In this document: positions 26,126 to 35,900 of the stretch, piece after piece
Layout: each line of letters opens with the position of its first letter
How positions within the stretch are numbered: position 1 is the stretch's first letter
Assembly: GCA_051649605.1 (NCBI GenBank)
Contig: JBOFHK010000007.1
Span: 75,291-139,290 of the forward strand
DNA from: Brevinema_A sp051649605
GTDB taxonomy: Bacteria; Spirochaetota; Brevinematia; Brevinematales; Brevinemataceae
Direction: 5' to 3'
DNA: 64,000 nucleotides
The notes under the pieces: model-generated
The model's input: only the letters and a program-made list of their open reading frames with translations
What the model was told of the DNA's origin: nothing
Database searches by the model: none
Made by a program: the position numbers and the translations under genes

Positions 26126-27823
26126 TCATCTGAAACTATCATATTTCATCACACGAATTTTTTTACCAATTAAATCACGATAACCCACATAAGGGATATT
26201 TTCAAATATAGCTAACATCATAAAATCTGACTCTCCTGTCCCTAGATCAATGTCATTAACCCCACCTACAAGATCCCAGTTTGGGTCGTTCCATTTACTA
26301 ACTGTTTGATTGCTATTAAATGTAGAAACAGTATAAAGATCAGAACCCGAAAAGGTAATATCTATCGAATAGCCACTCCTAAAACCAGAGCCAAGATCTG
26401 TACTATTCGTGCCACCATTAAATTTCTTTACTTTTAAAACCCCTGCAATATCTCTCACAGCAATGTACAATGTCCCATCAGGGTTAACTGCAATAGATGG
26501 TTTGACAATCGACGTATTATCAATTGTTACAAAACGATCATCACCCCAAACTCCAAATCCACTAGCTTTGTCCTGATTTTTAATCGTAACAAATAACCCT
26601 GTCCTTAATTCTGTATAGGCAACATAAGGAGTACCATCATAAGCAACAGTAATGGATACATTCGTAATATTTGTGATAAGCGTACTTACCGTATTTACTA
26701 CCTCTTGTGCGAGCCAGCGTGAACCCAAATAACTTTGTACCACAGCTTGATCCCTAGGATCATTGGAATTTTTACTAAGATAAGCAAGGTAAATAATACC
26801 ATTAGGAGCAATGGTCAAATTTGGATCTGCTACTCCATTCATTCCAAGATCTACCCCTACTTGTCGCCATGATTGTCCATTGTAGGTCATCACTTGAATC
26901 GTATTTATCATAGTATAAGCAATATAAAGTTTTTTATCAAACGGAGAAATAACCAAATCAGTATAACGGACATTCTGAGTAGGAAGGGAAGCGCTTATAT
27001 CTTCCCAAGAAACACCATTATATTTCATCACCAATACTTGTCCTGAAGAACTTGTATAAGCTACATAAGGAGTTCCATTAGAGGAAATAGCGATTGATGG
27101 GTGATTTACTTCATTATGAGGCAAATCCGCTAGTTTTACCCACGCTCTCGCCATATTTTTTGGAGTAAAGCTAATTTGATCAACAGTCAGCCAATAATCA
27201 GCCCCTAAATCTTTATACACTATAAGAGAGTTATTAGTCAGTTCGATACCGAGGTATTTTCTCCTTCCTCCATCATTTACAGAATAATACGCTTTTTTAC
27301 ATCCTTCAAGAGCTTCAATAAAAGTATAATTCCGAGACGAGATAAAACCTGTTGCCTCATCCAAAACCACAGGCGTTCCATCAATTAGTTCAAATGATCC
27401 TGCAGTAGAGTTTTTAAATATAGATGCTCGATAATGTTTTATGGTATACTTATTTTCCACTTGGAAATTGACATTTTCTTTCCTATTCCAATAAATTTCT
27501 CCACCATTTTTATAGAATGTAATAGCAGTATCACTTTCGAACTCTACTCCTAGGTATTTGGTTATTCCTTTATCATTCACGGAATAGATTTTTTGTTTAC
27601 CATTATCGAGTGATTCAAGAAAAGTATATTTAATTTTATCTCCCTCTAAAATATCTCCACGCTCATTTACCGCAACCATAATACCTTCAAATAATTGGTA
27701 TTTGGCAAATTCTTGCTGGGGTAAAGTATCAGGAACATCAGGAGTAGTAGAACAAGTTACCAAAAAAATAGACATCACTATAGATATAATTATCAGAGAA
27801 TATAGATTGATTTTCTTTAACAT
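26126..27823 (-). CDS. Lipoprotein with duplicated N-terminal module and propeller-like C-terminus
   Basis: A 565-residue lipoprotein (signal ending LVTC, lipidated Cys24). Two copies of a module of about 85 residues follow: YTFLESLDNGKQKIYSVNDKG with KYLGVEFE near 65-100, and YTFIEALEGCKKAYYSVNDGG with KYLGIELT near 165-200. Residues 230-565 contain repeats of the type SIAISSNGTPYVAYTSSSG, LVISPFDKKLYIAYTM, LTIAPNGIIYLAYLSK and IAVNPDGTLYIAV, consistent with a beta-propeller. It probably faces the outside and binds something; no catalytic site is recognised. GAGGGATC precedes the ATG at 27823. Confidence 0.75.
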   Translation of the reverse strand: MLKKINLYSLIIISIVMSIFLVTCSTTPDVPDTLPQQEFAKYQLFEGIMVAVNERGDILEGDKIKYTFLESLDNGKQKIYSVNDKGITKYLGVEFESDTAITFYKNGGEIYWNRKENVNFQVENKYTIKHYRASIFKNSTAGSFELIDGTPVVLDEATGFISSRNYTFIEALEGCKKAYYSVNDGGRRKYLGIELTNNSLIVYKDLGADYWLTVDQISFTPKNMARAWVKLADLPHNEVNHPSIAISSNGTPYVAYTSSSGQVLVMKYNGVSWEDISASLPTQNVRYTDLVISPFDKKLYIAYTMINTIQVMTYNGQSWRQVGVDLGMNGVADPNLTIAPNGIIYLAYLSKNSNDPRDQAVVQSYLGSRWLAQEVVNTVSTLITNITNVSITVAYDGTPYVAYTELRTGLFVTIKNQDKASGFGVWGDDRFVTIDNTSIVKPSIAVNPDGTLYIAVRDIAGVLKVKKFNGGTNSTDLGSGFRSGYSIDITFSGSDLYTVSTFNSNQTVSKWNDPNWDLVGGVNDIDLGTGESDFMMLAIFENIPYVGYRDLIGKKIRVMKYDSFR

Positions 27824-27923
27824 GATCCCTCTATTTTATCTAGATTAAAAAATAATATTAAATTATCATATCTTTCTAAAGATATTTTACATTATTTTTA
27901 CAAAAAAAACAATACAATAAAGA

Positions 27924-28652
27924 TTATTTCCATTCTAATATTTTATTCAAAAACGACTTAAGTAAAGGATTTTGAGGTGATTCGAACAGTTTTTTACTGT
28001 CATTATACTCAATTATTTTACCACTATGAAGAAACATGACTGTTTCACAAGCCAAGCGAGCAAATCCCATCTCATGAGTAACCAAAATAATATGTTGCCC
28101 CTCTAAAGTAAGCTCATGAACCATATCTAATACTTCGGAAGTATATTCAGGATCTAACGCAGAAGTTGGTTCGTCTAGTAATAATAATTTAGGATTCACA
28201 ACAACAGCTCGGACAATAGCAATCCTCTGGCATTGCCCCCCTGACAATTGATGGGGATACTTATGAGCATCCTTATCCAAGCCGAAGCGTTCTAATAATT
28301 GATACACTTGTTGCTTGGCAGTCTCTATAGGGATATTAAATACTTCTGTCAATGGTAATAGAATATTTTGAACCCCTGTAAGATGAGGAAATAAACCATT
28401 ACTTTGAAAAACAAAACCTATTTTTTTATACCAATCATGATTTTGCACAAAATTAATAAGCTGATGATCAAAATAAAAATTACCTTGGCTCGGATAAATC
28501 AAGCCACCTAAAATTTTTAATAATGTAGACTTCCCACCACCCGAAGGTCCAATAATTGCTAAACTAGAACACTCATCCTCAAAATTGAGATGGTTTAATA
28601 CCAAATTATCTTGATCAAATTGGTGACTTAACTCTTCAAATCTAATATACAT
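27924..28652 (-). CDS. Polar amino-acid ABC transporter ATPase (GlnQ type)
   Basis: A 242-residue ATPase with Walker A GPSGGGKST (residues 35-43), signature LSGGQCQR, Walker B LLLLDEPTSALDPE and the H-loop VTHEMGFA, the usual layout of PAAT-family importers. It energises uptake of a polar or charged amino acid together with the permease and lipoprotein encoded upstream. Its start overlaps the permease end by 11 bp. Substrate not decidable from the ATPase; Gln, Arg, Cys/cystine or His are all possible. Confidence 0.92.
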   Translation of the reverse strand: MYIRFEELSHQFDQDNLVLNHLNFEDECSSLAIIGPSGGGKSTLLKILGGLIYPSQGNFYFDHQLINFVQNHDWYKKIGFVFQSNGLFPHLTGVQNILLPLTEVFNIPIETAKQQVYQLLERFGLDKDAHKYPHQLSGGQCQRIAIVRAVVVNPKLLLLDEPTSALDPEYTSEVLDMVHELTLEGQHIILVTHEMGFARLACETVMFLHSGKIIEYNDSKKLFESPQNPLLKSFLNKILEWK

Positions 28653-29400
28653 AGCTATATTTTTTCTCCAAGTATCGGCTTAATATAATAATTGGGTACG
28701 TTAGTAAAAAGTATAAAAAACCCAAAAAGAAATAATTTTCAAATAAAGCATAATTAATAGAGCTTATTTCTTGGGTTGTCTGCGTTAATTCAATAACAGC
28801 CACTACCGATAATAAAGATGAGTCTTTAATAATAGAAGCAAACTGCCCCGCTAAAGCAGGCATTATTCTAATAATTAATTGAGGAATAATTACCAGCGAT
28901 AACACCTGTTTTTTGTTGAGACCTATAGCTTGGGCGATTTCATATTGTTGCTTATCAATAGAAACAAGTCCACCTCTAATAATCTCACTAATATAAGCTC
29001 CTTCAAAAATGGAGAGAATTAAAATCCCTGCAATATATCGATTATCTATACCCCAAGCTGTTCCTACAATATAATAAAAAAAGAAAATCTGAACTAACAA
29101 AGGAGTCCCTCGAATAATCTGCACATAACATTGACAAAAATAAGAAACTAATAGCAATCTGGAACGAATCCCCACTGCAGTAATAACGCCAATCAACATA
29201 CTAAGTATTAACGAGAAAAAACTAATGATGATCGTCATGATCAAACCATTAATCAATCTCGTTTTATACTCAGATAATACAGAAAAATTAAACGATAATC
29301 CTAATTTTTGAAGAGTAACTAGAGTAAATATATAAATTAACAATGCTAATATTGATATATTTAATAACCGCATTACTCTCGAAGGTTTTTCAATAGACAT
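28642..29400 (-). CDS. Polar amino-acid ABC transporter permease
   Basis: A 252-residue permease of the HisM/GlnP type with about five membrane helices. The segment GLIMTIIISFFSLILSMLIG begins the conserved core, and the EAA-like loop YEIAQAIGLNKKQVLSLVII contacts the ATPase; RGTPLLVQIFFFYY is the standard family motif. A single permease gene implies a homodimeric channel. It sits between the binding-protein gene (19-bp gap) and the ATPase gene (11-bp overlap). Confidence 0.92.
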   Translation of the reverse strand: MSIEKPSRVMRLLNISILALLIYIFTLVTLQKLGLSFNFSVLSEYKTRLINGLIMTIIISFFSLILSMLIGVITAVGIRSRLLLVSYFCQCYVQIIRGTPLLVQIFFFYYIVGTAWGIDNRYIAGILILSIFEGAYISEIIRGGLVSIDKQQYEIAQAIGLNKKQVLSLVIIPQLIIRIMPALAGQFASIIKDSSLLSVVAVIELTQTTQEISSINYALFENYFFLGFLYFLLTYPIIILSRYLEKKYSYVY

Positions 29401-29419
29401 AGCGGTTGTCCCTTAAGTT

Positions 29420-30208
29420 TTAGAAGAAAAATTCTAGTCCTTGTTTGTCAAATTCTTGTTTTTCTACTTCTAGGTATTTTTTTGTTAAAGTATCAAAACC
29501 ATTATTTGCTTTATACTCTATAAGAAATTCATTAACTTGACTCACTAATTGGGTATTACCTTTTTTGATGGCCATTCCCCATTGTTCGATCTCTTTAACA
29601 TCTTGATCGATAGCAAGCATTTTAGTAGTTTCTCGATTTCTTTGGTAATTGTTATAGATCGTAAGCTGATCGTATAAAAGAGCATCTGCTTTACCTTGTA
29701 GAACTTCTGTTAATGCAGCACTCTCACTACTAAAGGAATTAACCACCGCATTGGTAAGATTTTTTTGTGCAAATAAAAATGGGGAAGTTCCTTGTTTGAC
29801 AGAGACCACTCGGCCTGGTTGATTGAGATCCGTAATAGAATTTACTGGAGAATTAATATTGACAAGCATCGCAATACGAGCTTGAGCATAAGGATCTGAA
29901 AATTCTACTTGAGCTTTACGATCTTCGGTAATTGTCATCGAAGAAATCACAATATCCACCTTACCAGTTTGTAAAGCAGGAATCAATCCCGTCCATGCTG
30001 TGTTTTCGATTACAACTTTTTTACCTAAAAATTCTCCTAAGGCATAAGCTAAATCAACACTTACTCCTATAGGATCTCCTTCCGAGTTTTTCGTCTCAAA
30101 TGGTGGATATGCTAATTCCATTCCAACTACTAAGGTATCTGATTTTGATTGAGCACAAGCTCCAAGCAATAATAACAAACCCACAGTGCTTAAATATAAA
30201 TTTTTCAT
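29420..30208 (-). CDS. Amino-acid ABC transporter substrate-binding lipoprotein
   Basis: A 262-residue family 3 solute-binding protein. The lipobox LLGAC gives lipidated Cys18, followed by LVVGMELAYPPFETKNSEGDPIGVSVDLAYALG and the ligand-contact regions SMTITEDRKAQVEFSDPYA and VVSVKQGTSP. It captures an amino acid at the membrane surface for the permease. It is the first gene of the operon, with AGGAG before the ATG and a promoter at 30235-30263. The ligand-binding residues do not point clearly to one amino acid. Confidence 0.92.
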   Translation of the reverse strand: MKNLYLSTVGLLLLLGACAQSKSDTLVVGMELAYPPFETKNSEGDPIGVSVDLAYALGEFLGKKVVIENTAWTGLIPALQTGKVDIVISSMTITEDRKAQVEFSDPYAQARIAMLVNINSPVNSITDLNQPGRVVSVKQGTSPFLFAQKNLTNAVVNSFSSESAALTEVLQGKADALLYDQLTIYNNYQRNRETTKMLAIDQDVKEIEQWGMAIKKGNTQLVSQVNEFLIEYKANNGFDTLTKKYLEVEKQEFDKQGLEFFF

Positions 30209-30234
30209 TGATAACTCCTATCGATTTCTATTTA

Positions 30235-30263
30235 ATTATAGCATAAATGATATCAAATACCAA
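30235..30263 (-). promoter_or_regulatory. Promoter of the amino-acid ABC operon
   Basis: On the minus strand TTGGTA (30258-30263) and a perfect TATAAT (30235-30240) are 17 bp apart, 27 bp upstream of the binding-protein start. Confidence 0.75.
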
Positions 30264-30300
30264 ATCTATTTAAAAATATTAAAACAATAATATCATATTT

Positions 30301-30330
30301 TTGACAAAAATTGCAAAATCTTTTTATAAT
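30301..30330 (+). promoter_or_regulatory. Promoter of the 206-residue secreted-protein gene
   Basis: TTGACA (30301-30306) and TATAAT (30325-30330), both consensus, 18 bp apart, 31 bp before the ATG at 30362. Confidence 0.85.
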
Positions 30331-30361
30331 ATGTATGATATAAATATTAAAGAGGTATCTT

Positions 30362-30982
30362 ATGAGATTCTATTTGCTCCTTTTTTTACCAATTTTGCTC
30401 CACACACAATATGCTACCCCTTTTCCCCCTCTCCCCACAAGAGAGATATTAGAGACAAATATAATATCAGAATACACAGAACCTTTATCTAACGATAACA
30501 TCGTGGAAGATACTACCCCTGAAAATAACACACTTCCTAACACGAACCTCTATTCCCCTCCTTATAAAACCTCCAACTATCGACGATTTAAAACCAAAAA
30601 AATCCCCCAACTTCTTACTTCTGAAGGAATGCTCCAAAATTTGGATAATTCTTATTGGAGTTTGAAATTTCATTCTCACCCAGATATTGCTTTATACGAA
30701 AACATGACGCTCCATTTCAAAGATAATAAACTCAATCTCAAAGCAATCGGTTACACCCAAGAACTTCTCGAAGATTTAAGCTTTCTTTTAAGCCCTGTTA
30801 AAATGTTTAAACCCAATGAAGGGATTTTTGCTTATTCTGATCCCAAAGGTCAGATTTATTTTGTCTACCTTCATCTGTTACTACAGCACCTACTCGCCAT
30901 GAAAATAGTAACAAGCTATGAAGAAGCTGAACAAGTATCTCAACAAAGTCTGACCGAACTTGGTATCTTTACTTTACAATAA
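30362..30982 (+). CDS. Hypothetical secreted protein
   Basis: A 206-residue protein with a short signal peptide (MRFYLLLFLPILLHTQYA). A Pro/Thr/Asn-rich linker to about residue 75 leads to a C-terminal domain with alternating strands and helices (DIALYENMTLHFKDNKLNLK, EGIFAYSDPKGQIYFVYLHL). No conserved motif recognised. AGAGG precedes the ATG. It stands alone with a strong promoter, upstream of tRNA-Ser. Function unknown. Confidence 0.68.
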   Translation: MRFYLLLFLPILLHTQYATPFPPLPTREILETNIISEYTEPLSNDNIVEDTTPENNTLPNTNLYSPPYKTSNYRRFKTKKIPQLLTSEGMLQNLDNSYWSLKFHSHPDIALYENMTLHFKDNKLNLKAIGYTQELLEDLSFLLSPVKMFKPNEGIFAYSDPKGQIYFVYLHLLLQHLLAMKIVTSYEEAEQVSQQSLTELGIFTLQ

Positions 30983-30990
30983 AATTACTC

Positions 30991-31019
30991 TTGACAAAAA
31001 TAAAAAAATAATCTAAAAT
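30991..31019 (+). promoter_or_regulatory. Promoter of tRNA-Ser
   Basis: TTGACA (30991-30996) and TAAAAT (31014-31019), 17 bp apart, ending 14 bp before the mature tRNA 5' end. Confidence 0.8.
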
Positions 31020-31033
31020 ATATATCTTATCAT

Positions 31034-31118
31034 GGAGAGATGGCTGAGTGGTCGAAAGCGGCGGTCTTGAAAACCGTTGTACAGTAATGTACCGGGGGTT
31101 CGAATCCCTCTCTCTCCG
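31034..31118 (+). tRNA. tRNA-Ser(UGA)
   Basis: An 85-nt class II tRNA. The acceptor stem GGAGAGA (31034-31040) pairs with TCTCTCC (31111-31117), with discriminator G at 31118. The anticodon stem GCGGT/ACCGT encloses the loop CTTGAAA (anticodon UGA). A long variable arm and the T arm GGGGGTTCGAATCCCTC follow. CCA is not encoded, so it must be added by a nucleotidyltransferase. A short hairpin ACCC-TTTT-GGGT at 31121-31132 follows and is a likely terminator. A defence gene starts 60 bp downstream, so this tRNA may have served as an integration site. Confidence 0.95.
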
Positions 31119-31178
31119 ATACCCTTTTGGGTTTATTAAGTAGAAAGAGATGTATAAAAAGATCTTTAAGGAGAATAT

Positions 31179-32894
31179 ATGAATTTTGAGCAAAAAACTG
31201 TATTTGGGATGTTTGATGGAAAGGCTCAATACACTATCCCTCTCTACCAAAGAGCTTATTCTTGGGGAAAGAATAATTGGGAGATCTTTTTAGAAGATAT
31301 TCGAGAAGCAAGCGAAAGTAACAACCCTTACTTTTATGGAAATATTTTATTAGAAACAGTCGAAAGGGATAGAAGATATAGTATTATTGATGGTCAACAA
31401 CGTCTTACTACTTTAATCTTATTTTTTTATAGTCTTCATAAAATACTAATTGAAAAGGATAAAGAACAAATAAATGAGTCAACAGAAATATACGAAACTT
31501 TTATTAAAAATCGAAGTATGTATAAATTAGAACCAGTATCTTATGATACAGTATTTTTTCATCAACTATTAGATATTAATAAGTCAACAGAGTTAAAGCC
31601 AGCAACTGCATCTCAAAAACTGCTTGAAGAGTGTGTTAAATACTTTAAAGATCAGCTTTCTAAATTAGATATGAAAACTATAATAAAGTATAAAGAAACA
31701 ATTTCAAAATCTGAGATTGCTGTTATTAAAATGAACGAAAAGAAAGAATCTGCATTAATGTTTGAATTACAAAATAATAGAGGATTGTCTTTAACCAATA
31801 TGGAAAAGTTGAAATCTTTTATAATGTATCAAATATACATTTATAGTATTGCTGATGAAACAGAGAATAAACTTAAACAATTGGCTGAGCAATTTGAAGA
31901 AATCTATCGTATAATTGGCAATAATTTTCACCTTTCCGAAGACAGTGTCCTAACGGCTCATTGTCAAGCATATATTAATGGATTTGATTATAGAAGTTTA
32001 GAAGACATAAAAAACGAATTGAAAAAACTTGAGACAAAAGAAGGTAAGATCGAATGGATTAAGGATTTTATTCATAATTTACATAAATCATTTCAAATTA
32101 TGAAAGATTTTTTTACGATGGACTCCAAAGAGGCTTTATTTCTTAAAGCAAGTATAAAAGCTTTTGTTTACCCCTTTATTATTAAAGGGTTCAATCATAT
32201 TGATCCAACTGATACATCACTTAAAACAAAGCTTATACGAACTATGGAGATACTTATTTTTAGATCAAATATCGTCAGATCTAGAGCTGATTTAAGAAAC
32301 CATCTCACTCCCATATTAAAGGATTTTAATTCTAGTAACATTGTCGGATTAGCTGAAAGCTTAAAAGATAAATTAAATCAAGCACGGTATTGGAGAGATG
32401 ATAAAATAAAAGATGAGATTGACAATCTTAATTATGATAATGATAAAATAATCAAATATATTTTAAGTGTCTATGAAGATATTGAACTATCAGGGCAACC
32501 TTTTGAAAAATTATTCAAAAATGAACAAATAAATATTGAGCATATATATCCCCAAACTGAACCAGATAAAGTACTTGAAAACGGATATAACATTAATGAC
32601 TTAGGAGAAAACGAAGACGAAGAAGGATACATACATTGTATAGGAAATCTTGTGTTAATTGATAAAACATTAAATAGTAGTATTGGTAATAAGCCTTATA
32701 AAACAAAATTAGACAGTTACACTGCAGGATTCAATGGAACTCCTATCCTTCAACAGCAAATAAAAATAAAAAACTATTCTACTGATATGTGGAATAACGA
32801 GACAATAAATCGTAGACATAATGACATAGTAGCTTTTATCCATCATCATTGGTCATTTGGTAACATTAAAAATATAATAAGTCCTACTATATAG
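31179..32894 (+). CDS. DUF262/DUF1524 (GmrSD-like) defence protein
   Basis: A 571-residue protein. The N-terminal DUF262 domain has the nucleotide-binding ParB-like motif DGQQRLTT (residues 71-78), preceded by YTIPLYQRAYSWGKNNWEIFLEDI. The C-terminal DUF1524 His-Me-finger nuclease region has NIEHIYPQ (His455) and GNLVLIDKTLNSSIGNKPY. This architecture is that of GmrSD-type modification-dependent restriction enzymes and related phage-defence proteins. AAGGAG precedes the ATG. Its stop codon lies in the loop of the terminator at 32876-32905. It is followed by a restriction-modification gene with its own promoter. The target (modified DNA or other) is not known. Confidence 0.85.
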   Translation: MNFEQKTVFGMFDGKAQYTIPLYQRAYSWGKNNWEIFLEDIREASESNNPYFYGNILLETVERDRRYSIIDGQQRLTTLILFFYSLHKILIEKDKEQINESTEIYETFIKNRSMYKLEPVSYDTVFFHQLLDINKSTELKPATASQKLLEECVKYFKDQLSKLDMKTIIKYKETISKSEIAVIKMNEKKESALMFELQNNRGLSLTNMEKLKSFIMYQIYIYSIADETENKLKQLAEQFEEIYRIIGNNFHLSEDSVLTAHCQAYINGFDYRSLEDIKNELKKLETKEGKIEWIKDFIHNLHKSFQIMKDFFTMDSKEALFLKASIKAFVYPFIIKGFNHIDPTDTSLKTKLIRTMEILIFRSNIVRSRADLRNHLTPILKDFNSSNIVGLAESLKDKLNQARYWRDDKIKDEIDNLNYDNDKIIKYILSVYEDIELSGQPFEKLFKNEQINIEHIYPQTEPDKVLENGYNINDLGENEDEEGYIHCIGNLVLIDKTLNSSIGNKPYKTKLDSYTAGFNGTPILQQQIKIKNYSTDMWNNETINRRHNDIVAFIHHHWSFGNIKNIISPTI

Positions 32895-32922
32895 CAGGAC
32901 TTATTTATTATCTATAGTTTAA
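32808..32922 (+). repeat. Repeat copy 1: 3' end of the DUF262 gene
   Basis: About 115 bp from AATCGTAGAC in the last codons through the terminator and a following TATAGTTTAAAACT. It is similar (about 80 percent by eye) to 60651-60768. The copy there encodes NDVVSFIIRYWLFDNI against NDIVAFIHHHWSFGNI here. Confidence 0.75.
32876..32905 (+). terminator. Terminator overlapping the DUF262 stop codon
   Basis: AATAAGTCCT (32876-32885) pairs with AGGACTTATT (32896-32905); the TAG stop at 32892-32894 is in the loop. The stem is retained with a paired A-T to G-C change in the second repeat copy at about 60.72 kb. Confidence 0.8.
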
Positions 32923-32928
32923 AACTTC

Positions 32929-32957
32929 TTGTCATTTATTAAATAGTATGATATGAT
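32929..32957 (+). promoter_or_regulatory. Promoter of the restriction-modification gene
   Basis: TTGTCA (32929-32934) and TATGAT (32952-32957) are 17 bp apart, 26 bp before the ATG. The gene can thus be expressed independently of the DUF262 gene. Confidence 0.7.
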
Positions 32958-32983
32958 TTATACTATTCAATAAAGGAGAAAGC

Positions 32984-35900
32984 ATGAAGCCTAACATATT
33001 AACTAATAGTGAATTTCTTAACTCAGATCTTATCAATAAAAATCTTCATACGAATGATATTAAAGAAAAGTTGTCATATTATCTTACTCATATAGAAAAA
33101 GCAAAAAAAGAAGCAATTATCGATGAACAAGAACACGAAGAACATTTCAAAAATATTCTTAATCAGTTTTTCTCCGATGTCTATGGCTATAAAAACAACA
33201 CTCACCAGAGGATTGATTCTGTAATACGTCAAGATGATAGGCTTAGAGTAATTATCGAGGTAAAACGCCCAAAAAATCAAGATGAGATGGTACAGATCGA
33301 TGATTTTAATCGAAAAGCTTTTCATGAGGCTCTCTTATATTACTATGAATTAAAACAACAGAATATATACTCTATTAACTATATCTTAATTACTGACTGT
33401 GAAAAAATCTATCTTATCTCATCAAAACACTTTGAAGATCTCATAAAAAATAAAACTATTGCACCGATCTTGGAAGATTTCAAATCTAAATCTAATAACG
33501 TTATTAAAAAAACTAATGATCTCTATAACGCCCTTAAATCAATTCTTAAAGATATGCCTATCAAGATCTCTTGTTATTTTGTGGACTTAAAAGATCCTAA
33601 TATCGATCTTGATATACTATATAAATTATTTTCTGAATACTCTTTATTTAAAACAGTCCTAGATAACGACGCTAACGAACTTAACAGACCTTTTTATGAT
33701 GAACTCCTCTATGTCATGGGACTGCAAGAAAAAGAAGATAAAATCATCAAAAACAATGTCAAAAATACCCTTTTAGATCTTACCGAACAAATGATCGGTA
33801 AAGATCACAAAGGCGAAGAATTATTTGAGGTGAGTTTAGGATTAAATATCTTATGGCTGAATAGAGTTTTATTTTTGAAGATTCTCGAATCTCAATTAAA
33901 AGTATTTCGTAATGATCCTAAATTTGCAATCTTAGATCCAGAATCAATCACAGGGTATCATCTTTTAGCTAAATTGTTCTTTAATATTCTTTCTACTCCA
34001 AGAGATAAACGGCATGAAGATGACCACAAATACGATCTCATTCCCTATCTCAATAGCTCACTTTTTGAGGAAACGACACTCGAAAAAAGCTATCGTATCC
34101 GAGATCTTGATATAGAACGAAAAGTCAAAATCAAAGATAATAGTGTCTTATACAATGATAAAAACTTCAAGCAAAAAGAACTCACCTTATTAGAATATCT
34201 CTTACGGTTCTTAAATTGTTTTTCGTATAATTCTGACCACTCCAGTGAAGATACTGTCATCAAGTCTTCGGTGTTGGGTTTAGTCTTTGAAAAACTAAAC
34301 GGTTATAAAGATGGATCTCACTTTACACCAGCAAGTATCACGATGTATATGTCTCAAAAAATTATCCAAAAACGTGTTCTTGATAAATTTAACCAAGAAT
34401 TCAAACAGAGTTTTAATAATTTTGCTGAACTAAAAGAATTTCGATTCATAAAGGAAGAACTCATACAAGCACGTAGTATCATTGATAGAATAAGTATTTG
34501 TGATCCTGCTGTGGGTAGTGGACACTTTCTAGTGTCTTGTTTGAATGAATTGATCCGTATTAAGAGTGAGCTTGGTCTCTTACACAAAGATATTAAGATT
34601 GATATTGTTAACGATGAGCTTATTATTAAATCAGTTTTTGGAAAGCGTTTTATTTATCAAATAAGTAACAATGCAATCACTACAGAAGAAAAAGAGATCC
34701 AACAAGCAATCTTTCATACCAAAAAATATATTATTGAGAATCAATTATACGGGATCGATATTAATCCTAATTCTGTGAATATCTGTCGCCTTCGTTTGTG
34801 GATAGAACTCTTAAAACATACCTACTACACTGATGAGAGCTATGTCAATCTAGAAGTCCTTCCCAACCTCGAATTTAAAGTCATGACAGCAAATAGCTTA
34901 ATTGCTGTGCGGGATATCCCTTTATACTTTAATAAAGATCATAGAGCAAAACTAAGTGAAGCAATGCGTACTTATTATAATGCTCGATTAAGCGAGAAAA
35001 ATGAGATTAAAGCTCAAGTACAAGAGCTGATTGGTAATGTAAAATCACGTATTGATCAGTTAAAAAACTATAATCCATTCGATACGGTATTATCTTGTAG
35101 TTTTTTTGATAGTGGGCTGATGTTTGGGATTGAAAGATTTGATATTGTGATTGGTAATCCTCCATATGTTTCTAATAAAGGGATCTCTTCTGAGATGATG
35201 ACTAAGTATAAAGCAGAATACGGAGAGCAAGACGATCTTTATAACTATTTCTATCGTAGAGGTTTTGATCTTGTGGTAGAGGGTGGAATCTTAGGATATA
35301 TCACGTCTAACACATTCTTGACGATCCAAAGCAAACAAAAACTCCGTCAATTCTTACAGAGTAAACACCTACTCGAAATGCGTCTTGTTGATAATATTTT
35401 TGAGAGTGTAGCTGTTGAACCAATTGTGCTTATTGCTAAAAATGACGAACTTAATGACTACTCTTTTAGCTATATAGATAATCGCTTTAATACAGATCTT
35501 TTATCTAATGAAAACGCGATTATCGTGCCTATTTCCGTCTATAAAAACGCACCCAATCAAGTATTTTTTACACCTACAGAGAACAATTTAGAGCTTGCGA
35601 CGCGTTATTTTGGGACAATCCAAGGTCTCATAACGACCTACTGGGATGTAATCAAGACCAGTGCGAATATCGAGAAAAATAGAAAGTTCCTTGATCTTTA
35701 TCGGTCTAATCTCAAAGCAGGAGATGTAAGCTTACTAGGTCTCCTAACAGACGGTGGGCAAGGTCTAGCAACGGCAAACAATGGCTACTTTGTCGGCGTT
35801 CGTGCAGGCACAAAAGACGCAGAGCGTACCTATACACAGCGACTCGATAAGATCGCAAAATTTAATAAAGAATATAAAACAGATCATAGTATTAGCTCCT

